The notes under the pieces are model-generated. The model searched no databases and had not been told where the DNA came from. It saw nothing but the letters and a program-made list of their open reading frames with translations. Shown here piece by piece: positions 11,915-21,250 of a stretch of 64,000 nucleotides of DNA. This DNA is from Candidatus Competibacter denitrificans Run_A_D11 (lineage in GTDB: Bacteria > Pseudomonadota > Gammaproteobacteria > Competibacterales > Competibacteraceae). The translations under genes were made by a program, and so were the position numbers. Numbering within the stretch: position 1 is the first letter of the stretch; the number at the start of each line of letters is the position of its first letter. The stretch spans positions 277,709-341,708 of the forward strand of contig NZ_CBTJ020000020.1 in NCBI RefSeq assembly GCF_001051235.1. Reading direction: 5' to 3'.

Positions 11915-12856
11915 ATGTGGCGTTTCAGTCTCTACAATACCAATATCGATTTTCTGCGCTGGCGCAAGCTGGCCATGATCTGGTCCGTTGCGGTCTTATT
12001 GATTGCGATCATGGCGCTGTTGGTGCGTGGCATGAACTTGGGCTTGGATTTCACTGGTGGCACCGTACTCGAAGTCCAATACCCACAGCCGGTGGAAATT
12101 CCCCAGATCCGAGACACGCTGGCTAAAGCCGGCTTCCCAGACGCTCAGACCCAGCATTTCGGCACATCTCGGGATGTGTTAATCCGCATTCCGCCCCACG
12201 CCGAGCAGAGCAACGCCGCCACCTTGAGCAACAGTATCTTGCACGCCCTACAAGCGGCTGAAGGTGGGGCTGGTGCCAGTTTGGCACGGGCGGAATTCGT
12301 CGGTCCCCAAGTCGGTCAGGAATTGGTCGAACAAGGCGGACTGGCTGCGCTGGGTGCCCTGGCGGGAATTCTGATTTACGTCATGTTTCGCTTTGAATGG
12401 CGCCTAGCGGTCGGCACCATTGCCGCCACCGTCCACGATGTGCTGTTCACTATCGGCTGGTTTTCGCTCTTTCAAATCGAGTTCGATTTGACGGTGCTGG
12501 CTGCCGTGCTTGCGGTCATTGGTTATTCGGTCAATGACACCGTGGTGGTGCTGGATCGTATCCGTGAAAACTTCCGCAAACGGCGTAAAGGTTCCGCTAT
12601 GGAGATCATGAACCTGTCAATCAACGAAACGCTCTCACGCACGATCATGACCAGTTTTGTAACGCTGCTCTCGGTGATCGTCATGTACTTCTTCGGGGGG
12701 AGCGTGATGCGCGGCTTTTCAATCGCGATGATTATCGGGATCGTGGTCGGGACTTACTCGTCGATCTATATCGCAAGTGCTACGGCGCTTTATCTGGGAA
12801 TCAGCCGCGAGGATTTGTTGCCCCGCGCCAAGGAAACGGCCGACGACCATCCCTAA
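11915..12856 (+). CDS. secF: Protein translocase subunit SecF
   Basis: A 313-residue partner of SecD with six spans. Visible family marks are the N-terminal INFLRWRK-like segment (here IDFLRWRKLAM), GLDFTGGTVLEVQY in the periplasmic loop, and GYSVNDTVVVLDRIREN in membrane segment 4-5, whose Asp aligns with the functional Asp of SecD. It is the last gene of the operon: a strong stem-loop follows eight bases after the stop. Confidence 0.97.
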   Translation: MWRFSLYNTNIDFLRWRKLAMIWSVAVLLIAIMALLVRGMNLGLDFTGGTVLEVQYPQPVEIPQIRDTLAKAGFPDAQTQHFGTSRDVLIRIPPHAEQSNAATLSNSILHALQAAEGGAGASLARAEFVGPQVGQELVEQGGLAALGALAGILIYVMFRFEWRLAVGTIAATVHDVLFTIGWFSLFQIEFDLTVLAAVLAVIGYSVNDTVVVLDRIRENFRKRRKGSAMEIMNLSINETLSRTIMTSFVTLLSVIVMYFFGGSVMRGFSIAMIIGIVVGTYSSIYIASATALYLGISREDLLPRAKETADDHP

Positions 12857-12863
12857 AACAAGC

Positions 12864-12886
12864 GAGGGAGGCTTTTGGCCTCCCTC
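12864..12886. terminator. Stem-loop after secF, probably two-way
   Basis: A perfect 9-bp stem (gagggaggc / gcctccctc) with a 5-base loop sits just after the secF stop. On the + side there is no T tract. On the minus side the stem is followed by a T-containing run (tgtttt), so it may serve the oppositely directed gene at 12925-13242 better than secF. Confidence 0.6.
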
Positions 12887-12924
12887 ACACCTAGAGCGCT
12901 GGTAAGGGCGCAAAATGAAAATTT

Positions 12925-13242
12925 TTAGAGGCTGGCGCGCAACTGGGCAAAGGGATCGGCTTCATCCACTTGCGGGATTACAAGTTTTACTTGGGTGCTA
13001 TCTTCGTGGCGCAGATGATCACTTTCCACACCTCGCAGCACCAAGCGTGCCCAAGCCGCCGCAATCAGCCATAGCAGAGCACCCATTGCCACCGCTCCGC
13101 CTATGCCGTTCACCAGGCCATAAGTGATACTGGCCAAGCTGCTCAGCCAAAAAACGCTGATGGGAGCAGCAGTATAAGAAGCACAACCATGACGGACGAC
13201 AGCCGCAGGAGGCATAATGACGCTAAGTAAGGTTCTTTTCAT
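12925..13242 (-). CDS. Small membrane protein of unknown function
   Basis: A 105-residue protein from the ATG at 13242, which has aaggaa eight bases upstream; a GTG at 13245 is the only upstream alternative. Hydrophobic stretches at about 25-45 and 48-70 suggest two membrane passes, followed by a charged tail of ~35 residues. I do not recognise the family. It converges with secF and shares the stem-loop between them. Codon use is ordinary for the window. Confidence 0.5.
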   Translation of the reverse strand: MKRTLLSVIMPPAAVVRHGCASYTAAPISVFWLSSLASITYGLVNGIGGAVAMGALLWLIAAAWARLVLRGVESDHLRHEDSTQVKLVIPQVDEADPFAQLRASL

Positions 13243-13358
13243 CACAGAATTCCTTTAAGGGGTTTAAATCCAAGGGATGTCGACCGAAAAGCGGCAACAA
13301 AACTTCAGAGGGGATACAATCCATCGTCTTATAGGGTAGCTTCCAGCTCAGTTATAAC

Positions 13359-13395
13359 TATAATTTGGTTTTCTCGCAATTGCGAGACGTTTTTT
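13359..13395 (+). promoter_or_regulatory. -10-like box followed at once by an intrinsic terminator-like hairpin
   Basis: A perfect TATAAT (13359-13364) is followed nine bases later by the palindrome ctcgcaattgcgag (13373-13386) and then six T residues (13390-13395). A transcript begun at this -10 would meet the hairpin almost immediately. It could be a terminator that shields the response regulator gene at 13484, or an attenuated leader. No convincing -35 box is visible. Confidence 0.4.
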
Positions 13396-13483
13396 GTTTG
13401 TCCAGAGCCATCCCTTTTAGGGGGTTAGCGATAAACCGCATTGCGTTCAAAGCGAATAACTTTCATGCCGTCGGAGGTTTTGC

Positions 13484-14698
13484 ATGAACATCAAAAAAGC
13501 GCTGGTGGTGGACGATTCCAAAGTCGCCCACTTGACCTTACGCAAGCTATTGCTCGAGCGCAGCATCGAAGTGGATTGGGTAGGATCAGGCGAAGATTGC
13601 ATTAAATATCTGGACAACAAAAAACCCGACATCATTTTTATGGACGTGATGATGCCGGGAATGGACGGCTTTGAGACCAGCCGGGCGATTACCGGCCAAC
13701 ATCGGGGAAACTCACCGCCCATCATCATGTGTTCGGCCAATGCGACGGATGAAGACAAGCGCGATGCCAAAGAAAGCGGCGCGATCAGCTTCCTCTCCAA
13801 GCCCTATACACCTGACCAATTAGATGCAGTTTTACAATCGGTCGGTGAAGGGACAGCCGCGATCTCCACGGCAGAAGGGGCTACACCCTCGGCCCCCTCG
13901 GTTTCTCTACCCCCCTTGGTCGAGAAACAAGTCGAAAAAGCATCAGCCCCTTCGCTCCCCGTTACGCCAATTCCTGCTGCACCCACTCCGCCCGCTCCAG
14001 CACCGGCTGCACTGCCCCCTCAAGTGGTTGCTTCGGTACCGGCCCTAACCGCTGGGGAAATCGAGCAAATCGCCGAACGGGCTGCTTGGGCCGCCGCCGA
14101 AAAAGTGGCGCGCGACATCATTCAAGAATTGGTGCCCAACCTGGCCGAAGAAGTGGCTACCCAGACTGCCCGTAGCGTTTCCGAAGATTTAGGCCGACGA
14201 GCGGCACATGCAGCGGTACGCGCTGCCCAGGAAGCCGCCAAACAAGTTGCTACGGAAATCGCGCGTGGGACTGCCGAACGCACAGCCCGCACCACTGCTC
14301 AGGAAAGCGCGCGCGCTGTCGCCGAGCAGGCTGCCCGCGAGGTCAGCGAAGGCGTGTCTCAGCGCAATGTCGCGCGTGGGTTGGAAATCAACCGCGATGA
14401 GCTGTTTAAAGAAATCGAAACCCAGATTAGCCAAAAGAGCAAGGATGCCTTGGTCCTGTTCACCGGCAGCCAGGACTTCAAGCAACAGATCGTGCAAATG
14501 GTCCGTCCCGGTATCCAGCCGGTCATTGAGGCTATCGCTCGTGAAACCAGTGAACGATCCATCCAGCAAGCGGCGGCTGATTTTGCTAGTGATGCGGGTG
14601 GTTCTGGGAAAGGCGGTGGTTTGGCCCTGATAGTCGGTATCGTGGCTTTATTGTGCGCAGTCGGCGCATTGCTGGGTCAGATTTTCAAGCTGTTTTAA
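13484..14698 (+). CDS. Tail-anchored response regulator (receiver, helical linker, C-terminal membrane span)
   Basis: A 404-residue protein with a good ribosome site (ggaggt). Residues 1-~120 are a receiver domain: acidic pair in VVDDSK, phospho-acceptor in IFMDVMMPGMDG, Lys in FLSKPY. A Pro/Ala-rich flexible linker follows (~125-185), then ~190 residues of Ala- and Glu-rich heptad-like helix with repeating AxxxAxxxA patterns (for example AERTARTTAQESAR), and finally a Gly-rich stretch and one membrane span (~377-400). No DNA-binding or enzymatic output domain is present. The design suggests a phosphorylation-controlled scaffold fixed to the membrane. The CheB-CheR-PAS gene lies convergent downstream; a link is plausible but unproven. 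Confidence 0.85.
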   Translation: MNIKKALVVDDSKVAHLTLRKLLLERSIEVDWVGSGEDCIKYLDNKKPDIIFMDVMMPGMDGFETSRAITGQHRGNSPPIIMCSANATDEDKRDAKESGAISFLSKPYTPDQLDAVLQSVGEGTAAISTAEGATPSAPSVSLPPLVEKQVEKASAPSLPVTPIPAAPTPPAPAPAALPPQVVASVPALTAGEIEQIAERAAWAAAEKVARDIIQELVPNLAEEVATQTARSVSEDLGRRAAHAAVRAAQEAAKQVATEIARGTAERTARTTAQESARAVAEQAAREVSEGVSQRNVARGLEINRDELFKEIETQISQKSKDALVLFTGSQDFKQQIVQMVRPGIQPVIEAIARETSERSIQQAAADFASDAGGSGKGGGLALIVGIVALLCAVGALLGQIFKLF

Positions 14699-14830
14699 GG
14701 GATCGCTGCCGCTTGGTATCGCCCAGGCGGCAGCTTGCCTTCAGCGTGTTGAGGGCAAGCCGCATCGCTATCCCCTGTCCAGATAAAGATCTCGGCACAA
14801 ATTGAGCTTCTTGAATACCGACAGCGGCTA

Positions 14831-17794
14831 TTAGAGAGGCGACGCGCTTTCCGCGACAGCGGAGACTGCCTGCAAAACTCCCAGTACCTTGACTACAGAT
14901 CCGTCCCGCATCACCGGCCAACCAATCGTCCGCACCCAGCGCCGCTGACCTTTAGCGGTCACAATCTCCAGCGTGTGATCGTAAGCCGTACCCTCATCAC
15001 GAGCCTGTTGAAACGCTGACGCAATGACGGGGCGATGTTCCGGTACATAAAACTGGATACTTTCCTCCATGGAAGGTTGACGATCTGGCTCTAATTGATG
15101 GATGTGGAAAGTTTCCTTCGACCAACCATACGCGCCAGTGGCTGGTATGAACCACCAATTACCCAGCCCGGTCAGGTGAATGATTTCCTTTAAGGTCATC
15201 TCCTGTTCGGCTAGGGTTTGCTCGATTTCCTTGAAGCTGCTGATTTCGATAAACGAAAGGACGGTGCCGGAAAACGTCTTTGGCCCCACCGTGTAGGGCA
15301 CCACTCGCATTCGGTACCGGCGTCCTTCGTGGGTACGCACTTCCCGTTCAATAGATTGCCCACTGTCTTGCACTTCGCGCATCAGGCGGATGGGATCACA
15401 GTCGGTGAGATAGTGTGAGATATAGGTAACTGGCCGACCGATATCGCTCTCCAAAAGCTTGAAAAGATTTGTAATTTTTGGTGAGAAACGCCGTACTTCG
15501 AGATTTTCGTCAAGCAGGAGATGGATGATCTCTTGGGCGCTTAACAGATTCTCAACATCGTTGTTGAGTTCGGTCAATTCCATAATCTTGCTCTGATATT
15601 CGGTATTGACCGTAAACAATTCCTCGTTAGTGGATTGCAACTCTTCGTTAGTGGATTGCAGCTCTTCATTGCTGGCCAATAATTCTTCGTTGGTGGCCTG
15701 CAATTCTTCGTTAGAGGTTTCCAGTTCTTCGATGGTGGCTTGCAGGTTCTCGCGGGTAAATTGCAAGTCTTGCTCCAGATCCCGCAATCGCTCTTCGGTT
15801 GCCTTGGAAAAGTCGTAGGACTGGATGCTGGGATCGGTTTCGACCACCTCGTTCTTTTTAATCTCTTCGACAAACACCGCCACCAGAGGCTCCTGGCCTT
15901 TTTTCTCCGGCAACGGGCGGATTCGCAGATCAACCACACGGATACTACCTTCCTGCGGCAGGCGGATATTGGCAAAGCGCAGCTCCTGACGCTGACGGAA
16001 GACTTTTTGAATGCCGGTAGTCAAGGGAATGGCCAGTTCCCGCACCGCCATTTTCGAGATGTCGTTCACCACTTTGCCCGAAGGCAGCCGAAAGTAACCG
16101 CCCGTATCGCCCAAGACATGCATCACTTCCAACTGGGCGTTGACGATCACCGCCAGCGGGATGTAATCCTTGGTGATGGTTTCCAGAAACCGCTCCAGCA
16201 TCCGCTCTTCCTCACTCAGCCGAAGCATCCGCCGGGCGCCGGCAAATTGGCCGCGTAGATCGCGCGAGCGGGTATCGGTGGCGGATAGCAGGTGGGTCGC
16301 ATCGGGTAGCGGCTTAAGGCGCCCTTTGGAGCGATACAGCTTCCACTTCGGATCAATGGCATCGAAATAATCGGTCATATCACCGGTCGTTTCGCTGGTG
16401 CCCAGCATCAAAATTCCGCCGGGATTCAGCGAAAAATTGAAAAACTCCAAAACTTTACGTTGCAGAATGGGTTGAAGATAAATCAGCAGGTTGCGGCAAC
16501 TGATCAGGGCGATATTGGTGAATGGAGGGTCTTTGATCAGATTGTGCTGGGCAAAAACTACCATCTCTCGGATGTTGCGGGCAATCTGAAAATTGTCTTC
16601 TTTCTTGTAGAAATATTTGGACAGCAGGCGCGGTGAAACATCAGCGGCGATACTCTCAGGAAAACAGCCGTTGGCGGCAAACTGAATCGCATCACGGTCG
16701 ATATCGGTGGCAAAGACTTTGACATCATGGGATAAACCCAGCAGCTCCATGGTTTCACGGGCCAAAATGGCCAAACTGTAGGCTTCCTCACCGGTTGAGC
16801 AGCCAGCGACCCAGAAGCGAACCTCGCGGCTACTCGCACTTTTGAGAATATCCGGTAAGCCGAATTGGGCAAGATGATCAAATGCCTCCTGATCGCGGAA
16901 AAAACTGGTGACCCCGATGAGCAATTCACGGTACAGCGCCACCACTTCGCCAGGATGGCTGGAAAGAAAGGTGACGTATTCCTTGATATCGTCGGTCTGG
17001 TTGATGGTCATGCGGCGCTCGATGCGTCGGGTGACCGTGCTGGGCTTGTAGAAGGTGAAATCGACCTTACACTTCTCGCGCAAAATGGCAAAAATGCGGG
17101 TCAGGCCCTGCTCGTCGCTCAATAAGGTTTCGGAACGTTCAACCTTGGTGATGTAGGGGTGCTTGGCGAACGAGAGCAACTGGCCCGGCATACTATCCGG
17201 TGGCAAGACGAAATCGGCCAGCCCGGTGGCGATGGCCGCGCGCGGCATACCATCGAACTTGGCGCTTTCCTCGTTTTGCACCATCACCATGCCGCCATAT
17301 TCCTTGATGGCGCGTACCCCTCGAGTTCCGTCGCTGCCGGTACCGGACAGGATAATAGCCACGGCCTTTTCATTCTGATCCTCGGCCAACGAGCGCAAAA
17401 AGACATCAATCGGCAAATTGATGCCCTTACTGTGATCCTGCTCGCTGAGTAACAGCTTGCCATGAAAAATCGTCAGATTCTTCTTGGGCGGGATCAAATA
17501 CACATGATCCGGCAATACCAGCATCCCATCCTCGGCCCGGTGTACCGGCATTGCGGTCTTTTTTGAAAGCAACTCGACCATCAGGCTTTTATAGTCGGGC
17601 GACAGGTGCTGAATCACGATGAAACTGAGACCACTTTCCGGTGGCATGTGGCTGAAAAAAGCCTCAATAGCCTCCAAACCGCCGGCCGAAGCGCCTACGG
17701 CCACGTAGTGGGTGGGCACCGTTACGGGCATCAATAAACTATCGACTCGGGTTTCCGAGACATCCTTTTTGGGCTTGTCGCCGCTCTTCTTCAT
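14831..17794 (-). CDS. CheB-CheR-PAS fusion protein (methylesterase/methyltransferase type sensor)
   Basis: A 987-residue multidomain protein. N-terminal CheB methylesterase (~28-210): VGASAGGLEA contains the active Ser, and LSGTGSDGTRG is the other conserved loop. CheR methyltransferase (~225-480): FFRDQEAF and the SAM-binding VAGCSTGEEAYSLA. Next come a PAS-like region, a long coiled coil made of repeated heptads (NEELQSTNEELQ type, ~650-720), and C-terminal PAS domains (~740-975). CheB lacks its own receiver. Fusions of this kind are widespread and are often linked to sensory phosphorelays rather than a flagellar operon; no receptor, CheA or CheW gene is in the window. It runs in the same direction as lipA, which starts about 1 kb further right. 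Confidence 0.93.
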   Translation of the reverse strand: MKKSGDKPKKDVSETRVDSLLMPVTVPTHYVAVGASAGGLEAIEAFFSHMPPESGLSFIVIQHLSPDYKSLMVELLSKKTAMPVHRAEDGMLVLPDHVYLIPPKKNLTIFHGKLLLSEQDHSKGINLPIDVFLRSLAEDQNEKAVAIILSGTGSDGTRGVRAIKEYGGMVMVQNEESAKFDGMPRAAIATGLADFVLPPDSMPGQLLSFAKHPYITKVERSETLLSDEQGLTRIFAILREKCKVDFTFYKPSTVTRRIERRMTINQTDDIKEYVTFLSSHPGEVVALYRELLIGVTSFFRDQEAFDHLAQFGLPDILKSASSREVRFWVAGCSTGEEAYSLAILARETMELLGLSHDVKVFATDIDRDAIQFAANGCFPESIAADVSPRLLSKYFYKKEDNFQIARNIREMVVFAQHNLIKDPPFTNIALISCRNLLIYLQPILQRKVLEFFNFSLNPGGILMLGTSETTGDMTDYFDAIDPKWKLYRSKGRLKPLPDATHLLSATDTRSRDLRGQFAGARRMLRLSEEERMLERFLETITKDYIPLAVIVNAQLEVMHVLGDTGGYFRLPSGKVVNDISKMAVRELAIPLTTGIQKVFRQRQELRFANIRLPQEGSIRVVDLRIRPLPEKKGQEPLVAVFVEEIKKNEVVETDPSIQSYDFSKATEERLRDLEQDLQFTRENLQATIEELETSNEELQATNEELLASNEELQSTNEELQSTNEELFTVNTEYQSKIMELTELNNDVENLLSAQEIIHLLLDENLEVRRFSPKITNLFKLLESDIGRPVTYISHYLTDCDPIRLMREVQDSGQSIEREVRTHEGRRYRMRVVPYTVGPKTFSGTVLSFIEISSFKEIEQTLAEQEMTLKEIIHLTGLGNWWFIPATGAYGWSKETFHIHQLEPDRQPSMEESIQFYVPEHRPVIASAFQQARDEGTAYDHTLEIVTAKGQRRWVRTIGWPVMRDGSVVKVLGVLQAVSAVAESASPL

Positions 17795-17806
17795 GCTGAA
17801 AAACCC

Positions 17807-18868
17807 TCAAAAACCATGCACCTGCATCCTCGTCGTGGTGGCCGCGTCCGCTGTGGACTCACCCGCTGCCGCTTTGGCTTGGGCATCGGCATGGTAAGAC
17901 GAGCGGACCATTGGGGCAGAAGCGACATGGGTAAAACCCAACGCCTCGCCGAATACCCGCAAATGCTCGAATTCTTCTGGGGTGACATAGCGCGCCACCG
18001 GCAAATGGTGAATGCTGGGTTGCAAGTATTGGCCAAGCGTCAACATCGCCACCTGATGGGCGCGTAAATCACGCATCACCTCTTCGATCTCCGCCAGGGT
18101 CTCGCCCAAACCCAGCATCAAGCCGGACTTGGTGGGAACGTTGGGACGACGTGCTTTGAACTGCTGCAACAAAACCAGTGACGTCTGGTAGTCCGCGCCA
18201 GGGCGAGCCTGCCGGTACAAGCGCGGCACGGTTTCCAGATTGTGATTGAACACATCTGGCGGGGCCTGCTCCAAAATATCTAGCGCCGCCTCCATCCGAC
18301 CGCGAAAATCGGGGGTTAGAGCCTCAATAACGATGCCGGGCTGACGATCTCGTATCGCACGGATACAAGCGGCAAAATGCGCTGCACCCCCATCGCGCAA
18401 ATCGTCCCGATCCACGGAGGTGATCACCACATAGTTCAAGCCCATGGCAGCGACCGTCCGCGCCAAATTTTCCGGCTCATCAGGATCTAACGGGTTAGGC
18501 CGACCATGGCCCACATCGCAAAACGGACAGCGGCGCGTACAGATCGCACCCATGATCATAAACGTGGCCGTCCCATGGCCGAAGCATTCCCCCAGATTGG
18601 GACAACTGGCTTCTTCACAGACCGTATGCAGATGATTATCCCGCAAAATCTGCTTTAACCGCATCACTTCGGGCGTGCCCGGAAATTGCGCTCGAATCCA
18701 TGCGGGCTTGCGTAAGCGCTGCTGAGGCTCCTGTGGAACGATTTTGACCGGAATTCGTGCAACCTTAGCGGCACCCCGCAACTTTTCACCGCGTTGGGGT
18801 ATAGCAACGGCGGTCATAGACTCAGCGGCGGTGATTTCACTATCGTTACACAGGATGCGTTCGGACAT
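17807..18868 (-). CDS. lipA: Lipoyl synthase
   Basis: A radical SAM enzyme that inserts two sulfurs into protein-bound octanoyl groups. I choose the ATG at 18868 (353 residues) because gagg lies eight bases upstream; an in-frame upstream start at 18898 has no such site. Both iron-sulfur sets are intact: auxiliary cluster Cys84, Cys89, Cys95 ([12 protein letters not shown]) and radical SAM Cys110, Cys114, Cys117 (CTRRCPFC). The C-terminal RSSYHA carries the conserved Ser ligand of the auxiliary cluster. About 50 N-terminal residues are more variable than in E. coli. It is the last gene of the long minus-strand cluster and follows lipB. Confidence 0.97.
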   Translation of the reverse strand: MSERILCNDSEITAAESMTAVAIPQRGEKLRGAAKVARIPVKIVPQEPQQRLRKPAWIRAQFPGTPEVMRLKQILRDNHLHTVCEEASCPNLGECFGHGTATFMIMGAICTRRCPFCDVGHGRPNPLDPDEPENLARTVAAMGLNYVVITSVDRDDLRDGGAAHFAACIRAIRDRQPGIVIEALTPDFRGRMEAALDILEQAPPDVFNHNLETVPRLYRQARPGADYQTSLVLLQQFKARRPNVPTKSGLMLGLGETLAEIEEVMRDLRAHQVAMLTLGQYLQPSIHHLPVARYVTPEEFEHLRVFGEALGFTHVASAPMVRSSYHADAQAKAAAGESTADAATTTRMQVHGF

Positions 18869-18981
18869 GACAGGTTCCTCGGTAGGCGCGCGAACCAAAG
18901 GACTTTAAGCAGATGGTTGATTATGCCGTGCCTTGACGGACAAATCTGCCGGCAAATAAGAATCTGTAGCAGAGCCTCAAA

Positions 18982-19644
18982 TCAGGGCAAGCCGCCGATG
19001 GCAGCATAATCAGCATACCCTAACTGCCGACCCAAGCACGGCAAAAGTTCCTCGGCGGTCATATTCAGGTCCAGGTTAATGCCAAGATCGCGCAGTTGAG
19101 TGACTCGCAGGCCAGGATAACCGCACGGATTGATGCGGCCAAAAGGCTCTAAATCCATGTCCACGTTGAGGCTTAGACCGTGATAGGAGCAACCTTGCCG
19201 TATGCGCAAACCCAGGGAGGCCACCTTGGCATCTACCACATAAACGCCTGGCGCGGCGGATCGAGCCTGAGCGGTAATATGATGGGCGGCCAAAAATTCG
19301 ATCACCGCCCGCTCCAGCGCACTCACCAGCGCCCGCACGCCAAGCCCCAACCGGCGCACATCCAGCAAGCAGTACACAACCAGTTGACCAGGGCCGTGAT
19401 AGGTCACTTGTCCACCTCGGTCGGTCTGGATGATAGGAATATCGCCAGGGGCTAGTAGGTGCTCCGGCTTGCCGGCCATGCCTTGGGTAAAAACCGGCGG
19501 ATGCTCGACCCACCATAATTCGTCTAAAGTCGTATCATCACGGCAGTCGGTGAAAGTACGCATCGCCGCAAACACCAGTCCGTAGTCGCATCGACCCAAG
19601 CGACGCAATCGCAGCGAGCCGGGGCGCCGGGCAGGCGTACTCAT
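18982..19644 (-). CDS. lipB: Lipoate-protein ligase B (octanoyltransferase)
   Basis: Moves octanoate from octanoyl-ACP to lipoyl domains, the step before LipA. 220 residues with [15 protein letters not shown], the catalytic Lys region [11 protein letters not shown], and catalytic Cys in INPCGYPG. A 113-base gap separates it from lipA; ybeD lies six bases upstream, the usual ybeD-lipB-lipA order of gammaproteobacteria. Confidence 0.97.
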   Translation of the reverse strand: MSTPARRPGSLRLRRLGRCDYGLVFAAMRTFTDCRDDTTLDELWWVEHPPVFTQGMAGKPEHLLAPGDIPIIQTDRGGQVTYHGPGQLVVYCLLDVRRLGLGVRALVSALERAVIEFLAAHHITAQARSAAPGVYVVDAKVASLGLRIRQGCSYHGLSLNVDMDLEPFGRINPCGYPGLRVTQLRDLGINLDLNMTAEELLPCLGRQLGYADYAAIGGLP

Positions 19645-19650
19645 CTCGCC

Positions 19651-19932
19651 TCACAACACCAGCGTGATTTGCGGGTGGCCCGTGAGTTCTCGGTAAATCG
19701 TGTCCAACTGCTCGCGGCTTTGGGCGGACACCACCACGGTCACCGACTGATAGCGCCCAGCGCGACTGTCCTGCACCCGCACGCGCGTCTCGTCAAGATC
19801 GGGAGCGTGCCGACCCACCAACCCCACCGCAAGCGCCCGCAGATCGCCGTCACTGGGGCCCATGATCTTGATTGGAAAATCGCACGGAAACTGCAACAGC
19901 GCTAAATCGTTCCCATCCGGCGGTACGCTCAT
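19651..19932 (-). CDS. ybeD: YbeD/DUF493 family protein
   Basis: A 93-residue protein with the ACT-like DUF493 fold pattern: LLQFPCDFPIKIMG near the N terminus, a central VTVVVSAQSREQLDTIYREL and a C-terminal ITLVL strand. The E. coli homologue lies between dacA and lipB, as here. Its role is not established; a regulatory or allosteric part in lipoate attachment has been suggested from the conserved neighbourhood. Confidence 0.9.
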   Translation of the reverse strand: MSVPPDGNDLALLQFPCDFPIKIMGPSDGDLRALAVGLVGRHAPDLDETRVRVQDSRAGRYQSVTVVVSAQSREQLDTIYRELTGHPQITLVL

Positions 19933-19947
19933 GGCGATGCTGAAGGC

Positions 19948-21117
19948 TTAATGGAATAGAAAATAGAAAAACATGAGAATTGAATCGAGCAACCGGCCGA
20001 ACCAGCCGCTTTCGGGAACTTCCTTCAAAGCCACCAGCGGGGTTTTGCTCACCTCCTGATCACCCACCTTGACCACAATCTCGCCGAAGGGTTGATTTTT
20101 GCCAGCGGGCGCCAGGATTTTCGGCTGGACGGTGGTGGTGAAACTGACCTGCGGCGCCTGGCCCTTGGGTACGGTCACATAGAGCGGATAGGTTAAGCCC
20201 AGCGGTAATTCGCTTTCTCGCCCTTTCCAAATACGGGTGGTCACGATAGGAGTATTGGCATCGTGCAGCTTACGGCTTTCAAAGAAACTAAAGCCATAAT
20301 TCAGCAACGCTTGGCTGGCCGAAAAACGATCTTTTTCCTTAACGGCTCCCAAAACGACCCCGATCAACCGCGTATCGTTACGTTTGGCTGAAGACACCAG
20401 GCAGTAACCGGCCGATTCGGTGTGCCCCGTCTTGACGCCATCCACCGAAGAATCGGTAAACAGCAACCGATTACGGTTGGGTTGATCGATGTTGTTGTAC
20501 TTGAAACTGCGCACCGAGTAACGCCCGTAGTGTTCGGGAAAATCGCGAATCAGCGCCCGCGTCAGGGCGGCGATATCCCGGCCGGACATGTAATGGTTGG
20601 CATCCGGCAAACCCGGTGCATTGGTAAAATGGCTGTTTTTCAAGCCCAGTCGCTCGGCTTCCTGATTCATCAGCTTGACGAACGTTTCTTCTGAACCGGC
20701 GACATGCTCGGCCAGAGCAACCGTTGCGTCGTTGCCAGACTGAACCACCATACCCATCAGCAGCTCTTCCAGCGACACCTGCGCGCCCACTTTAACGAAC
20801 ATCTTGGAACCGGCGGTCTTCCAAGCCCTTTCGGTGATGGTCACCTTGTCATCCAAATGAATCTTGCCGGACTTTATGGCTTTGTAGATCACATAACCGG
20901 TCATCAGTTTGGTGATACTGGCCGGTTCCATCCGTTCTTGGCCTTTCATATCGGCAAGAATATTGCCGCTTTCATAATCCATCAGGATATAGCCGCGCAC
21001 CGGTACTTGCGGGGGTGGCGGTAGGGGTTCCGCGTGGACAGTGGCTAAACCTGATACCAGGAAAGCGACGGCGAGGAACGGTAAAATCAGGATACGGGAT
21101 AAATTCGAATGCGGCAT
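19948..21117 (-). CDS. dacA: D-alanyl-D-alanine carboxypeptidase (PBP5/6 type)
   Basis: Trims the terminal D-Ala from peptidoglycan pentapeptides in the periplasm. 389 residues with a signal peptide cleaved near VHA-EP. Penicillin-binding motifs are complete: Ser67-x-x-Lys70 (SITK), Ser127-Gly-Asn129 (SGN) and Lys229-Thr-Gly231 (KTG). A C-terminal beta-rich domain and a final amphipathic or hydrophobic helix (RLLDSILMFFYFLF) match the membrane-anchoring tail of PBP5/6. It follows rlpA in the minus-strand cell-wall cluster. Confidence 0.96.
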   Translation of the reverse strand: MPHSNLSRILILPFLAVAFLVSGLATVHAEPLPPPPQVPVRGYILMDYESGNILADMKGQERMEPASITKLMTGYVIYKAIKSGKIHLDDKVTITERAWKTAGSKMFVKVGAQVSLEELLMGMVVQSGNDATVALAEHVAGSEETFVKLMNQEAERLGLKNSHFTNAPGLPDANHYMSGRDIAALTRALIRDFPEHYGRYSVRSFKYNNIDQPNRNRLLFTDSSVDGVKTGHTESAGYCLVSSAKRNDTRLIGVVLGAVKEKDRFSASQALLNYGFSFFESRKLHDANTPIVTTRIWKGRESELPLGLTYPLYVTVPKGQAPQVSFTTTVQPKILAPAGKNQPFGEIVVKVGDQEVSKTPLVALKEVPESGWFGRLLDSILMFFYFLFH

Positions 21118-21250
21118 GTGGCAGCGATCTTCTGAGGTTGCACATCAAAACGGATCATTTTAGCGAGAAGAGCGTCCCAAAAACAAACCGCCTCGCAAGC
21201 AAAGGCGAAGCGGTTGATTCGGTTGCCAATGGTTATGGCAAGCGTGGCCT

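Noticed and set aside
15606..15818. + strand frame with NSSLVDC repeats opposite the CheB-CheR-PAS gene
   Set aside because: It is the antisense reading of the coiled-coil repeats; no ribosome site and no independent support.
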